From Thiohalocapsa sp. (GTDB taxonomy: Bacteria; Pseudomonadota; Gammaproteobacteria; Chromatiales; Chromatiaceae): a stretch of DNA of 6,559 bases. The position numbers were made by a program, and so were the translations under genes. The DNA lies in assembly GCF_019695415.1 (NCBI RefSeq), contig NZ_JAIFKJ010000098.1, positions 1 through 6,559 of the forward strand. Reading direction: 5' to 3'. Below the pieces are notes generated by a model. That model did not search any database. It was not told the origin of the DNA and worked only from the letters and a program-made list of their open reading frames with translations. Each line of letters starts with the position of its first letter. Within the stretch, counting starts at the first letter, position 1. Of this stretch, positions 1 through 6,119 are shown one piece after another.

Positions 1-426
1 TTGGTCGCCAAACCCCTGGTCCAGCCAGTTTGACTTGGTGACATCGAAGCTCCACTGGGAAGTATCAGGGTCGGCCTTGTCACGATCGTGCTCCTCATGG
101 ACAGCAAACCCCCAGACGTGGGCGTTGCGGCAGTTCTGCTCGATATATCGGTTCTCCCGTGCAAGCCATGCCATCTTCTTCTTGCTGATGTCGAAATCGG
201 GCTTGCAGGGCTGGGCACTTTCCCAGGATTGAACGAGTCCCGCCGCCTTCACTTCGATCGTTGTGCCATCCGGGGCCTCCAGATCGAACGCGTTCCAGGC
301 AACGCGATAGCGTTCGGCGCAGCCCATGGCTCGATGCACGAGATATTCCGCGATAATGGCGCGGTTGGTATTGTCAAGCTCGTTCCCGAGAGCCCAAGCA
401 TAGAATTCAGCCCGCCCGGCCTTCAT
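1..426 (-). CDS. PD-(D/E)XK nuclease-like protein, 3' end cut by the window edge
   Basis: The first 142 residues are visible, with no stop before the window edge. The start is ATG at 426-424, preceded by a strong Shine-Dalgarno GGGGGAGGTGA a few bases upstream. Residues 19-35 (DNTNRAIIAEYLVHRAMG) form a helix typical of restriction-like nuclease folds. Then come Asp48 in FDLEAPDG, and Glu58-Val-Lys60 (TTIEVKAAGLVQSW), which match the spacing of a PD-(D/E)XK catalytic core. Residues 119-127 (DPDTSQWSF) and the following strand resemble a conserved hypothetical family I have seen in many bacteria. The activity (DNA cleavage) is inferred from the motif only. It lies downstream of a broken ATPase gene and a scrap of an hsdM 3' end, which suggests it once followed a type I methyltransferase directly. 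Third-position GC is lower than in the intact hsdM. The reading frame stays open upstream of the ATG to about 561, so an N-terminally extended form is possible but less likely than the ATG with its ribosome site. Confidence 0.75.
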   Translation of the reverse strand, partial: MKAGRAEFYAWALGNELDNTNRAIIAEYLVHRAMGCAERYRVAWNAFDLEAPDGTTIEVKAAGLVQSWESAQPCKPDFDISKKKMAWLARENRYIEQNCRNAHVWGFAVHEEHDRDKADPDTSQWSFDVTKSNWLDQGFGDQ

Positions 427-427
427 T

Positions 428-480
428 GCGTCACCTCCCCCTAGCAGCGCTAGGATCTCCCGCTCCGCCGCCTGCTGCTC
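428..480 (-). pseudogene. Orphan remnant of an hsdM 3' end
   Basis: Bases 430-466 match 2194-2229, inside the 3' end of the intact hsdM, at 34 of 37 aligned positions (two substitutions and one extra base at 442). In translation, EREILALLG here corresponds to EREIMALLGEVT in hsdM. If the extra base is removed the frame reads ALLGEVTQ and ends in a TGA that overlaps the ATG of the nuclease-like gene as ATGA. This looks like the last codons of a lost or displaced methyltransferase gene that was translationally coupled to the nuclease-like gene and still supplies its ribosome binding site. Similarity fades beyond about 466-480. The part up to 561 holds no gene I can support. Confidence 0.65.
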
Positions 481-561
481 ACTGTAGTACTGTGCTGATT
501 CGTCGCGTGACACGGTACTTATGATGTGGATGAGCAGGTTTTGGTCGCATAGCGTCCTTGG

Positions 562-1990
562 TCACCGAACGCGGTCCAGCACGTTTCGACCGATGGTATA
601 ACAGTGTAGGCTCGTGGGTGCGAATTGCAGCTCTATGCCATCCACATCCAAGACCCCGGTTTTGGTGCGCGTGGTCACGAGCGGCGCACGGCTCAGACTG
701 TTGCGCCGGGCGAATGCGAGGACGCCCTTCAGGTCGCGTGGTCGCTCGAAGAAGCGGTCCGTCCACTTGACCTCTACCACCCAGTCCGCCTTGCGCTGGC
801 CGATGTCCAGGCCCACGACGTCGACCTCCAACCCCTTCTTCCAACGTGCGAAGTACAGCCGTTCGATGAAGGATGTGGCGTGTATCCACTGGGCGTAGAT
901 TGCCGTCTCCGCGAGGGCGCCGACAGCTTCATGATCGCCGGTGACGGGGCCGTACAGAGCCGCGCGCATGGAGGGGTTGGTGAGGTAGACCTTGAAGCCG
1001 CGGGTGCGCTTGAACTGTCTTGCGGACTCGTCCACTCTTCGAATACGCTTGATCAGGAACGCGGCCTCCAGGTATTCCAGATAGCGCGTCAGGGTGTTGG
1101 CCACGACGCCCGAATTCTGGGATAGCTGTCCGACCTCCACCTCCTGGGCCGTGTTGTACGCGAGCGTGGCGAACAGGCTGTTCAACTCTTGGAAAATCTC
1201 TGATGCCGTAGAGACTCGGCAGGTCCCGCAGGAGCACCTTGTCGATGACATCGCTCTTGATGAAGCGCGCAGGGTCCTGCTGCACCCGTTCGGTGAACAC
1301 GGCCTCGGGATACCCGCCGAAGTTCAGATAGTTGATGAACTCGTCGTTGATCGCGTCCATCGCGGCCGGGGAGGTGGCACGGAAGCCCCGGGAAGAATCG
1401 GGGTCGCGTTCGATGAGATCCGCCTCCCGCTGAACGAACTGCAGGTACTCGCTGAACGTCAGCGGCGGCAGCAGGAAGTCGGGGAAGCGGCCGGTCCCCG
1501 ACTCTTGGCTTTTGAGCCGCAGCGCGGCTGCCGCAGACCCGGTGCCGATGAAGCGGTGGTTTGGGAATGCGTCCACCAAGGACTTGAGATGGCGCTCCCA
1601 GTCCTTGAGGTACTGGATCTCGTCGAAGAACAGATAGCGGGTTGCATCGGTGTCGAGCCCGTGCAGCTCCTGCATGAGCCCACTGAGCCACTCCAGCGAA
1701 AACCCGGTATATACCGGTGTGTCAAGCGACAGGTACATGACCTGCGTCGGCGGGACTCCGTCGTCGAGCAAGCGCTCGATGGCATGATGGACCAAAACGG
1801 TCTTCCCGACCCGCCGCGGACCAAGTAGCACGACGGCACGGTTGACCCCGAGATCAGCGACGAGGTTATAAAAGGAGGGTAGGTAGCCGCGCCGAGGCAA
1901 GGCCGTGAACTGGGTGCCGCCCCGACCGGACCACCAGGGATTGTCCAAGCGCAGTCTGGCTTCGACCTCTTTGGCGGAGACGCTCAGCAT
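562..1990 (-). pseudogene. AAA ATPase with C-terminal DUF4143-type domain, frameshifted
   Basis: Two overlapping frames together give one protein. Starting at ATG 1990-1988, the first frame gives about 265 correct residues: DNPWW near residue 16, Walker A GPRRVGKT (57-64), Walker B YLFFDEIQ (119-126), a TGSAAAAL sensor-like strand (150-157), and GGYPEAVF (225-232). At 1193-1196 there are four A's (TTTT on the coding strand). Deleting one restores GIRDFQELNSLF and continues to a stop at 562-564, for 475 residues, a normal family length. The second half holds a winged-helix-like stretch (about 285-320) and a nuclease-like core, LEVDVVGLD then WVVEVKW, with Asp390, Glu406 and Lys408 in restored numbering. 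These proteins couple an archaeal-type ATPase domain to a C-terminal PD-(D/E)XK-like region; their role is poorly defined. No clear Shine-Dalgarno precedes the ATG. As sequenced, the product would end in about 88 meaningless residues (to 929), so the gene is either broken or contains a sequencing error. Confidence 0.85.
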
Positions 1991-2110
1991 GGTTCGGTGT
2001 TCGGCTAGAGGGTGATCCTGGACGTGGGGCTAAAGAATAGCATCAGTGGACTGACGCTATTTGAAGATTTAGGAAAAAAGATTGAAAAATCATAGAGCTA
2101 ATGGATGCAT
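1991..2110 (-). promoter_or_regulatory. AT-rich leader of the ATPase gene with possible -10 box
   Basis: The stretch at about 2030-2110 is sharply more AT-rich than either neighbour and lies just upstream of the ATPase gene. On the minus strand TATGAT (2094-2089) is a close match to a sigma70 -10 box, but I find no convincing -35 about 17 bases upstream of it. If it is used, the 26-bp dyad at 2036-2061 would sit in the 5' leader. A weak bulged hairpin (CTAATG against CATTTAG, 2098-2114) followed by T runs on the minus strand could instead be a poor terminator for hsdM. Promoter assignment is tentative. Confidence 0.3.
2036..2061. repeat. 26-bp near-perfect inverted repeat upstream of the ATPase gene
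   Basis: The two 12-base arms AATAGCATCAGT and ACTGACGCTATT are reverse complements except for one position, separated by GG. With only two central bases it is better read as a protein-binding dyad (operator) than as a hairpin. No T run follows on either strand at the spacing of an intrinsic terminator. It lies 46 bases upstream of the ATPase start, a place suited to autoregulation or to a recombination site. Function is inferred from symmetry and position only. Confidence 0.55.
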
Positions 2111-2162
2111 TTAGGCCGCGGACGGAGCATCAATGCCCGTATTCGCGGCCCGTGCTGCACGG

Positions 2163-4172
2163 TCAGCGCTCCTCGCGGCCCGGAGCATCCGCCGTCACCT
2201 CCCCCAGCAGCGCCATGATCTCCCGCTCCACCTGCTTCAGCTCGGCGTCGATCTCCGCCAGCGGGCGCGGCGGCTGGTACTTGTAGAAGTAGCGGTTGAA
2301 GTTGATCTCGTAGCCGACGATGCCGACGGCGCCGTCCTGGGTGTCGCGCTTGCTGTCGTCGATCCAGGCATCCGGCACGTGGGGCGTCACCTCGCGGGCG
2401 AAGTAGTCCTCGACGGACTCGGCGAGGGGGACGTTCTCGTAGTCGCGCAGGTCCGGGTCCGGCTCGACGGCGCCCTTGGTCTTGCAGACCTCGGCCTCGG
2501 GGTCGTGCTCGCCGAGGTGCTTCTGGAGCAGCTTCTTCTCCGGGGCGCTGAGGTTGGTGTCGAGGTGCTCATTGACCGTCTTGAAGAACTGGTCTCTGGC
2601 GTACCAGGGCTGATCCGGCAGGCTGCCCAGGGCGTCGAGCAGCACTTGCTGCCGGTCTGCATCGAGCTTGGCCCAGCCCTTGTCGGCCTGCAGGGCCTCC
2701 AGCCGGATGGCGTCCTTGGGGTGGAAGGCGAGCTGCAGCGGCCGCTCGACGGTGATGCGCCGGTAGCCGAAGTCCGTGGTGTCGAACAGCTTGCTGATCT
2801 CGGTCTGCTCAAAGGTGTCGTGCGCTCGGGCGATCTCGGCGATGTGCTCGTCGGTGAGGTAGCGGCGCTTGCTGCCGAGGCTCTTGCGCATGGGCGCCCA
2901 AAGGCCAGTGGCGTTGATGAGCTGTACCTTGCCCTTGCGGCGGGCCTCCTTGCGGTTGGTGAGCACCCAGACGTAGGTGGCGATGCCGGTGTTGTAGAAG
3001 AGGTCCGTGGGCAGGGCGACGATGGCCTCCAGCCAGTCGTGCTCCAGAATCCAGCGGCGGATCTCGGACTCGCCGGAGCCGGCCCCGCCGGTGAAGAGCG
3101 GCGAGCCGTTCAGGATGATGCCGATGCGGGTGCCGGTGGCGTCGTGCCGGCGCTTGGAGAGCAGGTGCATCAGGAACAAGAGCGAGCCGTCGGAGACCCG
3201 CGGCAGCCCGGGGCCGAAGCGCCCGTCGTGCCCGCGCTGCTGGTGCTCGTCGGTGACCGCCTTCTGCACCTTCTTCCAGTCGACGCCGAAGGGCGGATTG
3301 GCGAGGCCGTAGCCGAAGTGCTCGAACGGGAGCTGGTCGTCGCCCAGGGTGTTGCCGAAGGTGATGTTCTTCGGGTCGTAGCCCTTGATCATCATGTCCG
3401 CCTTGGCGATGGCGTAGGACTCCGGGTTCAGCTCCTGGCCGTAGGGGATGACGCGGGCCTGGGGGTTCCACTCCAGCACCTGCTCGATGCCGGTGGCGAG
3501 GAAGCCGCCCGTGCCGCAGCAGGGGTCGTAGATGGTGCGGATCACGCCGGCGCCGGTGAGGATCTCGCGGTCCGGGGCGAAGACCAGGGTGGTGGCCAGG
3601 CGCACCACGTCGCGCGGGGTGAAGTGCTCGCCGGCGGTCTCGTTGGAGGCCTCGGCGAAGCGGCGGATCAGCTCCTCGAAGACCAGACCCATCTCGTAGT
3701 TGGAGACGGCGTTGGGGTGCAGATCTAGGACTGCGAACTTCTGCACCACCAGGTACAGCAGGTTGGCGCTGGCCAGGCGGTCCAGCCAGGTGTCGAAGTT
3801 GAAGCTGTCGAACACCTCCCGGGCGTTGGCGCTGAACTTGGCGACGTAGTCCTCCAGGTTGGCCCGCGTCTCGCCCTCGCCGAGGTTGGCGAGCGTGTAC
3901 TGGGAGACGTTGTAGAACCGCTGCCCGGAGACCTTGGGCAGAATCAGATCCGGATCCAGCCCTGAGTCCTGGATGGCCTGGTAGCGCTCCAGCACGGGCT
4001 TGCGCGTCGGCGCGAGCACGCACTCCAGCCGCCGCAGCAGCGTGAAGGGCAGGATGATGCGCCCGAAGTCCGAGCGCTTGAAGTCGCCCCGCAGCAGGTC
4101 CGCCACGGACCAGATGAAGCCGGCGAGGTTCTGTTGGCTTGCAGTGCGATCCACGTACTCCGTACTCCCCAT
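2163..4172 (-). CDS. hsdM: Type I restriction-modification system DNA adenine methyltransferase subunit M
   Basis: This 669-residue protein transfers a methyl group from S-adenosylmethionine to adenine N6 at sites chosen by an HsdS subunit, and is also part of the type I restriction complex. An HsdM N-terminal helical domain comes first (about 13-150, with LAGFIWSVADLLRGDFKRSDFG cut short here as LAGFIWSVADLL and GRIILPFTLLRRLECVL). The methyltransferase domain follows (about 158-470): GEHFTPRDVV (181-190), motif I DPCCGTGGF (216-224), and catalytic motif IV NPPF (292-295). A long C-terminal extension (about 480-669) ends in the helix EREIMALLGEVT. The length exceeds the roughly 500-530 residues of EcoKI-type subunits but matches a common longer subgroup. 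The ATG at 4172 lacks a Shine-Dalgarno; GTG at 4154, preceded by GGAG, is an alternative that removes six residues. An in-frame TGA lies just upstream (about 4235), so no longer start exists. All motifs are intact. Third-position GC is very high. No hsdS or hsdR is visible; they could lie beyond position 1. Confidence 0.95.
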   Translation of the reverse strand: MGSTEYVDRTASQQNLAGFIWSVADLLRGDFKRSDFGRIILPFTLLRRLECVLAPTRKPVLERYQAIQDSGLDPDLILPKVSGQRFYNVSQYTLANLGEGETRANLEDYVAKFSANAREVFDSFNFDTWLDRLASANLLYLVVQKFAVLDLHPNAVSNYEMGLVFEELIRRFAEASNETAGEHFTPRDVVRLATTLVFAPDREILTGAGVIRTIYDPCCGTGGFLATGIEQVLEWNPQARVIPYGQELNPESYAIAKADMMIKGYDPKNITFGNTLGDDQLPFEHFGYGLANPPFGVDWKKVQKAVTDEHQQRGHDGRFGPGLPRVSDGSLLFLMHLLSKRRHDATGTRIGIILNGSPLFTGGAGSGESEIRRWILEHDWLEAIVALPTDLFYNTGIATYVWVLTNRKEARRKGKVQLINATGLWAPMRKSLGSKRRYLTDEHIAEIARAHDTFEQTEISKLFDTTDFGYRRITVERPLQLAFHPKDAIRLEALQADKGWAKLDADRQQVLLDALGSLPDQPWYARDQFFKTVNEHLDTNLSAPEKKLLQKHLGEHDPEAEVCKTKGAVEPDPDLRDYENVPLAESVEDYFAREVTPHVPDAWIDDSKRDTQDGAVGIVGYEINFNRYFYKYQPPRPLAEIDAELKQVEREIMALLGEVTADAPGREER

Positions 4173-4419
4173 GCCAGTCGAGGTCTCGCAGCCCGGCCAC
4201 AGCCGGTGCCCAGTGTGCGAAAGGGTACCTCAACGTGTGCTCGCGTTCTTGACGTCGCGCGCGGACCTGGTGACGCTGCGGCGTAGAGCTTGGACAAGAG
4301 CGTCCCGCTGGGCGGAAAGCGGACGCCGGGCAAAGGGCTCTGAATGGGAGAATTAGGCCAGTTCCCGATCCGAAGCGGCCCCGAGCGTGGTCCCGGCTGT
4401 GGTCAGCGAAGTGGGAGCG
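4173..4419. other. Intergenic spacer between hsdM and the small upstream gene
   Basis: These 247 bases hold no gene I can support, no tRNA fold and no clear promoter with both boxes. Open frames crossing it on either strand are rich in Arg, Ala, Pro and Gly and look like frame shadows. Because the small gene and hsdM point the same way, hsdM could be read from an upstream start or from a promoter hidden here. Confidence 0.5.
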
Positions 4420-4605
4420 TCACGGTGTGTATTGGTAATCTACCCCGTGATGCTGAAGCCAGCGTCGGAAACGATCCACTTTCGTTTCCAGCGAACAGGT
4501 TGGAGGGAGCGTATCGAGATAGTGGCCGAAGGCCACGCGAAGCTCGGTCTGCTCCTCCACGTCGAGACTGTCCCAGGGGCGTAGTTTCTTTTCCTCATTG
4601 TTCAT
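4420..4605 (-). CDS. Small conserved-looking protein of unknown function (61 aa)
   Basis: The product is 61 residues long, starting at ATG 4605-4603 with a good Shine-Dalgarno (AGAGGAGAGA) about six bases upstream. An in-frame ATG at 4629 would add eight residues, but the Shine-Dalgarno picks the shorter form. The protein is charged and probably helical: RPWDSLDVEEQTELR (9-23), HYLDTLPPTCSLETK (28-42), then RFRRWLQHHGV (45-55). It has no signal peptide or membrane segment. The LPPTCSLETKxxRFxxWL pattern looks like that of small hypothetical proteins I associate with restriction-modification neighbourhoods, but I cannot name a family. It lies 247 bases upstream of hsdM on the same strand and is divergent from the FRG gene. 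A role as an accessory or regulator of the methyltransferase is possible but unproven. Confidence 0.7.
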   Translation of the reverse strand: MNNEEKKLRPWDSLDVEEQTELRVAFGHYLDTLPPTCSLETKVDRFRRWLQHHGVDYQYTP

Positions 4606-4760
4606 GGCGTCTCTCCTCTGGTCCATGAATGTTAGCTCCTTCACCGCGTTCAGCGGAGGGGCGGTATGCTCTCCGGGGATGACCGCTCGGTCGGTAGCCC
4701 AGTCGTCATGCGCGTGCAGTACGCTGCCACGGCGCTGACACCCACCACACGAGTGCCGCG
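4606..4760. promoter_or_regulatory. Divergent intergenic region, presumed promoters for both sides
   Basis: This 155-base spacer separates two divergent genes and so should carry at least one promoter in each direction. On the plus strand TATGCT (4665-4670) with TTCACC (4640-4645) is only a weak sigma70 match at 19-base spacing. A short GC hairpin (CCGC, five bases, GCGG; about 4644-4656) lies between these boxes. I see no convincing operator. Confidence 0.25.
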
Positions 4761-5642
4761 ATGGAAGAGACCCGCGTCGAGAGCTGGAACGACCTCCAGG
4801 AGGCCTTGTTTGCCGAGGCCTGGATTCCGGAGCTCGGCCGCTACCGCTCCCGGTACGCCTTCCGCGGGCTGTCCGACGACAGCTATCGGCTGGAGACCAC
4901 GCTGTGCCGGCTGGGCGGCGATTATGCGGGCCTGGAGCGCCATTTGCTGCGCAATTTTCGCAAGTATGCCCATCGCCGCGTCGTCGAGCGGGACTCGGTC
5001 TGGCACTGGTTGTCTGTGGCGCAGCACTATGGCCTGCCGACACGGCTCATGGATTGGACCTACTCGCCCTTCGCCGCACTGCACTTCGCCACCGCCAACA
5101 TCGAGCAGTTCGACTGCGACGGTGCCATCTGGGGCGCCAATTACCTACGCACCCACGAGTTGGTCCCAGACCGGCTCGCAGAGCGTCTGGCGCGTGAGGG
5201 TGCCAACGTCTTCACCGTCGAGATGCTGTCGGAGACAGTCAAGTCCTTGGAGGAACTGGACGCGCTCTGCCCGCGCCCGTTCGCGCTGTTCTTCGAGCCG
5301 CCCTCCATTGACGATCGTATCGTCAACCAGTTCGCCTTCTTTTCTGTGATGTCGGACCCCAAGGCCACGATGGACCATTGGCTCGCCCAGCATCCGGGCG
5401 TGGCCCGCAAGATCGTCATCCCCGCCGGCCTCAAGTGGGAGATCCGCGAGAAGCTGGACCAGTCCAACATTACCGAGCGGGTGCTCTTCCCGGGGCTGGA
5501 GGGGCTGACAGCGTGGCTCAAGCGCCATTACAGTCCAAAGGGAGAGAATGGGGCGCTGGGGGGCGCCGATGTATTGGCGGCTCCCGTGCGGGATAGGTGG
5601 GCACACAGCACACTGGTGCAGAGAACTTTGGACGACGAATGA
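4761..5642 (+). CDS. FRG-domain-containing protein
   Basis: The product is 293 residues long. The FRG domain is named for a conserved Phe-Arg-Gly, seen here as YAFRGLSDDSYRLETTL with F34-R35-G36. The second conserved block is SVAQHYGLPTRLMDWTYSP followed by FAALHFA (85-110), the usual AQHxGLPTRLLDWT signature. A third is DDRIVNQFAFFSVMS (184-198). No signal peptide or membrane segment is seen, so it is probably cytosolic. The biochemical activity of the family is not settled; members often occur in accessory and defence regions. The ATG at 4761 has no clear Shine-Dalgarno, but there is no alternative start before the upstream in-frame TAG, and the FRG domain begins about 30 residues in, as expected. 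The stop overlaps the start of the next gene (ATGA), so the two are probably co-translated. The last 30 residues are low in recognisable structure. Domain call is firm; function is open. Confidence 0.88.
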   Translation: MEETRVESWNDLQEALFAEAWIPELGRYRSRYAFRGLSDDSYRLETTLCRLGGDYAGLERHLLRNFRKYAHRRVVERDSVWHWLSVAQHYGLPTRLMDWTYSPFAALHFATANIEQFDCDGAIWGANYLRTHELVPDRLAERLAREGANVFTVEMLSETVKSLEELDALCPRPFALFFEPPSIDDRIVNQFAFFSVMSDPKATMDHWLAQHPGVARKIVIPAGLKWEIREKLDQSNITERVLFPGLEGLTAWLKRHYSPKGENGALGGADVLAAPVRDRWAHSTLVQRTLDDE

Positions 5643-6022
5643 TGGAAACATATGAGCCGGTAGCATTTGTGGCGCTCGAAACCGGAGATGACCTGATCGT
5701 GTCTTTTTTCGTGTCCAGTTCAGAGGACTCGACCGGTGGGCGCTCGATCACACTCCTGCGGGATGTGAAGTGGGAGCGCCTACTGCCCGACGAAGAGCGA
5801 GGTGTCAAGGTCTCTGACGAGGCCGATACCGAAGAGGACTGGCAGGATAACTTCCTTGTAGCGATTCGTGTGGGCAGTAAAACGCTTGAGCTCACGAGCT
5901 CGCGATACAAGCGCAAGCTGGATCTCAAGAGGCTCAGCAAGGCTGACCGGAAGGCGATGACGAAGGTATTGAAGAAGATGAACTACGACCGCCGTTTCCG
6001 ACTGCAGGTCGCGTTTGCATGA
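5639..6022 (+). CDS. Hypothetical protein coupled to the FRG gene (127 aa)
   Basis: The start ATG at 5639 overlaps the FRG stop as ATGA; a second ATG follows directly at 5642. An in-frame ATG at 5597 lies inside the FRG gene and is less likely. The protein begins with a strand-rich part (PVAFVALETGDDLIVSFFVSS, shortened here) and SITLLRDVKWERLLPDEERGVKVS (about 36-59, likewise read as alternating strands). An acidic stretch DEADTEEDWQDN (60-71) follows. It ends in a basic helical tail: SSRYKRKLDLKRLSKADRKA then KVLKKMNYDRRFRLQVAFA, where the KMNYDRRF block looks conserved. It has no signal peptide, membrane segment or known catalytic motif. Third-position GC is lower than in hsdM. The coupling suggests a partner of the FRG protein, perhaps an immunity or regulatory subunit; that is inference. 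I do not recognise a named family. Confidence 0.75.
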   Translation: MMETYEPVAFVALETGDDLIVSFFVSSSEDSTGGRSITLLRDVKWERLLPDEERGVKVSDEADTEEDWQDNFLVAIRVGSKTLELTSSRYKRKLDLKRLSKADRKAMTKVLKKMNYDRRFRLQVAFA

Positions 6023-6043
6023 AGTTCAAGTGCACCTCACGCC

Positions 6044-6059
6044 CGCGGCTTACTCCGCG
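6044..6059 (+). terminator. Weak stem-loop after the FRG operon
   Basis: A 5-bp GC stem (CGCGG with CCGCG) around a six-base loop lies 22 bases after the last stop of the two-gene operon. There is no T run behind it, so it would be a poor intrinsic terminator; it may only be a stabilising 3' hairpin. Confidence 0.2.
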
Positions 6060-6066
6060 TCCGCCT

Positions 6067-6118
6067 GATGTGCGATGTGCGACCTGACCCCAACAGCTTC
6101 GTGACCCCAACAGCTTCG
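6067..6118 (+). repeat. Two adjacent short tandem duplications
   Basis: GATGTGC is repeated twice head to tail (6067-6080). Five bases later TGACCCCAACAGCTTCG is repeated twice exactly (6085-6101 and 6102-6118). The combined motif GATGTGCGACCTGACCCC resembles, from memory, a short repeat found near REP-associated (IS200-like) transposase genes in proteobacteria; that link is uncertain. No transposase is visible here. The duplications look like slippage or the scar of a small mobile element. Confidence 0.6.
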
Positions 6119-6119
6119 T

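Noticed and set aside
1190..1215. Programmed +1 frameshift in the ATPase gene
   Set aside because: A TTT to TTC slip is possible, but there is no stop or rare codon at the site and no stimulator I can see; a mutation or sequencing error in a homopolymer is simpler.
1094..1828. 244-codon plus-strand frame across the ATPase gene
   Set aside because: It lies antisense to the clear Walker A and B coding sequence and shows no domain.
2133..3728. 531-codon open frame antisense to hsdM
   Set aside because: It is a Val/Leu/Gly/Ala-rich shadow caused by high third-position GC on the opposite strand; hsdM has all its motifs.
2809..4233. 474-codon minus-strand frame overlapping hsdM
   Set aside because: Composition is dominated by Arg, Ala, Pro, Gly and His with no motif; it is the out-of-frame reading of hsdM.
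4230..4345. Possible tRNA or small RNA upstream of hsdM
   Set aside because: I could not build an acceptor stem, an anticodon arm or a GGTTCGAATC-type T loop.
4422..5043. Longer 207-codon form of the small minus-strand gene
   Set aside because: The added N-terminal part is Arg/Pro/Gly-rich antisense of the FRG gene, and the strong ribosome site points to the start at 4605.
4650..5084. 144-codon minus-strand frame over the FRG gene start
   Set aside because: Antisense shadow; it would use the divergent promoter region and overlap the FRG motif region.
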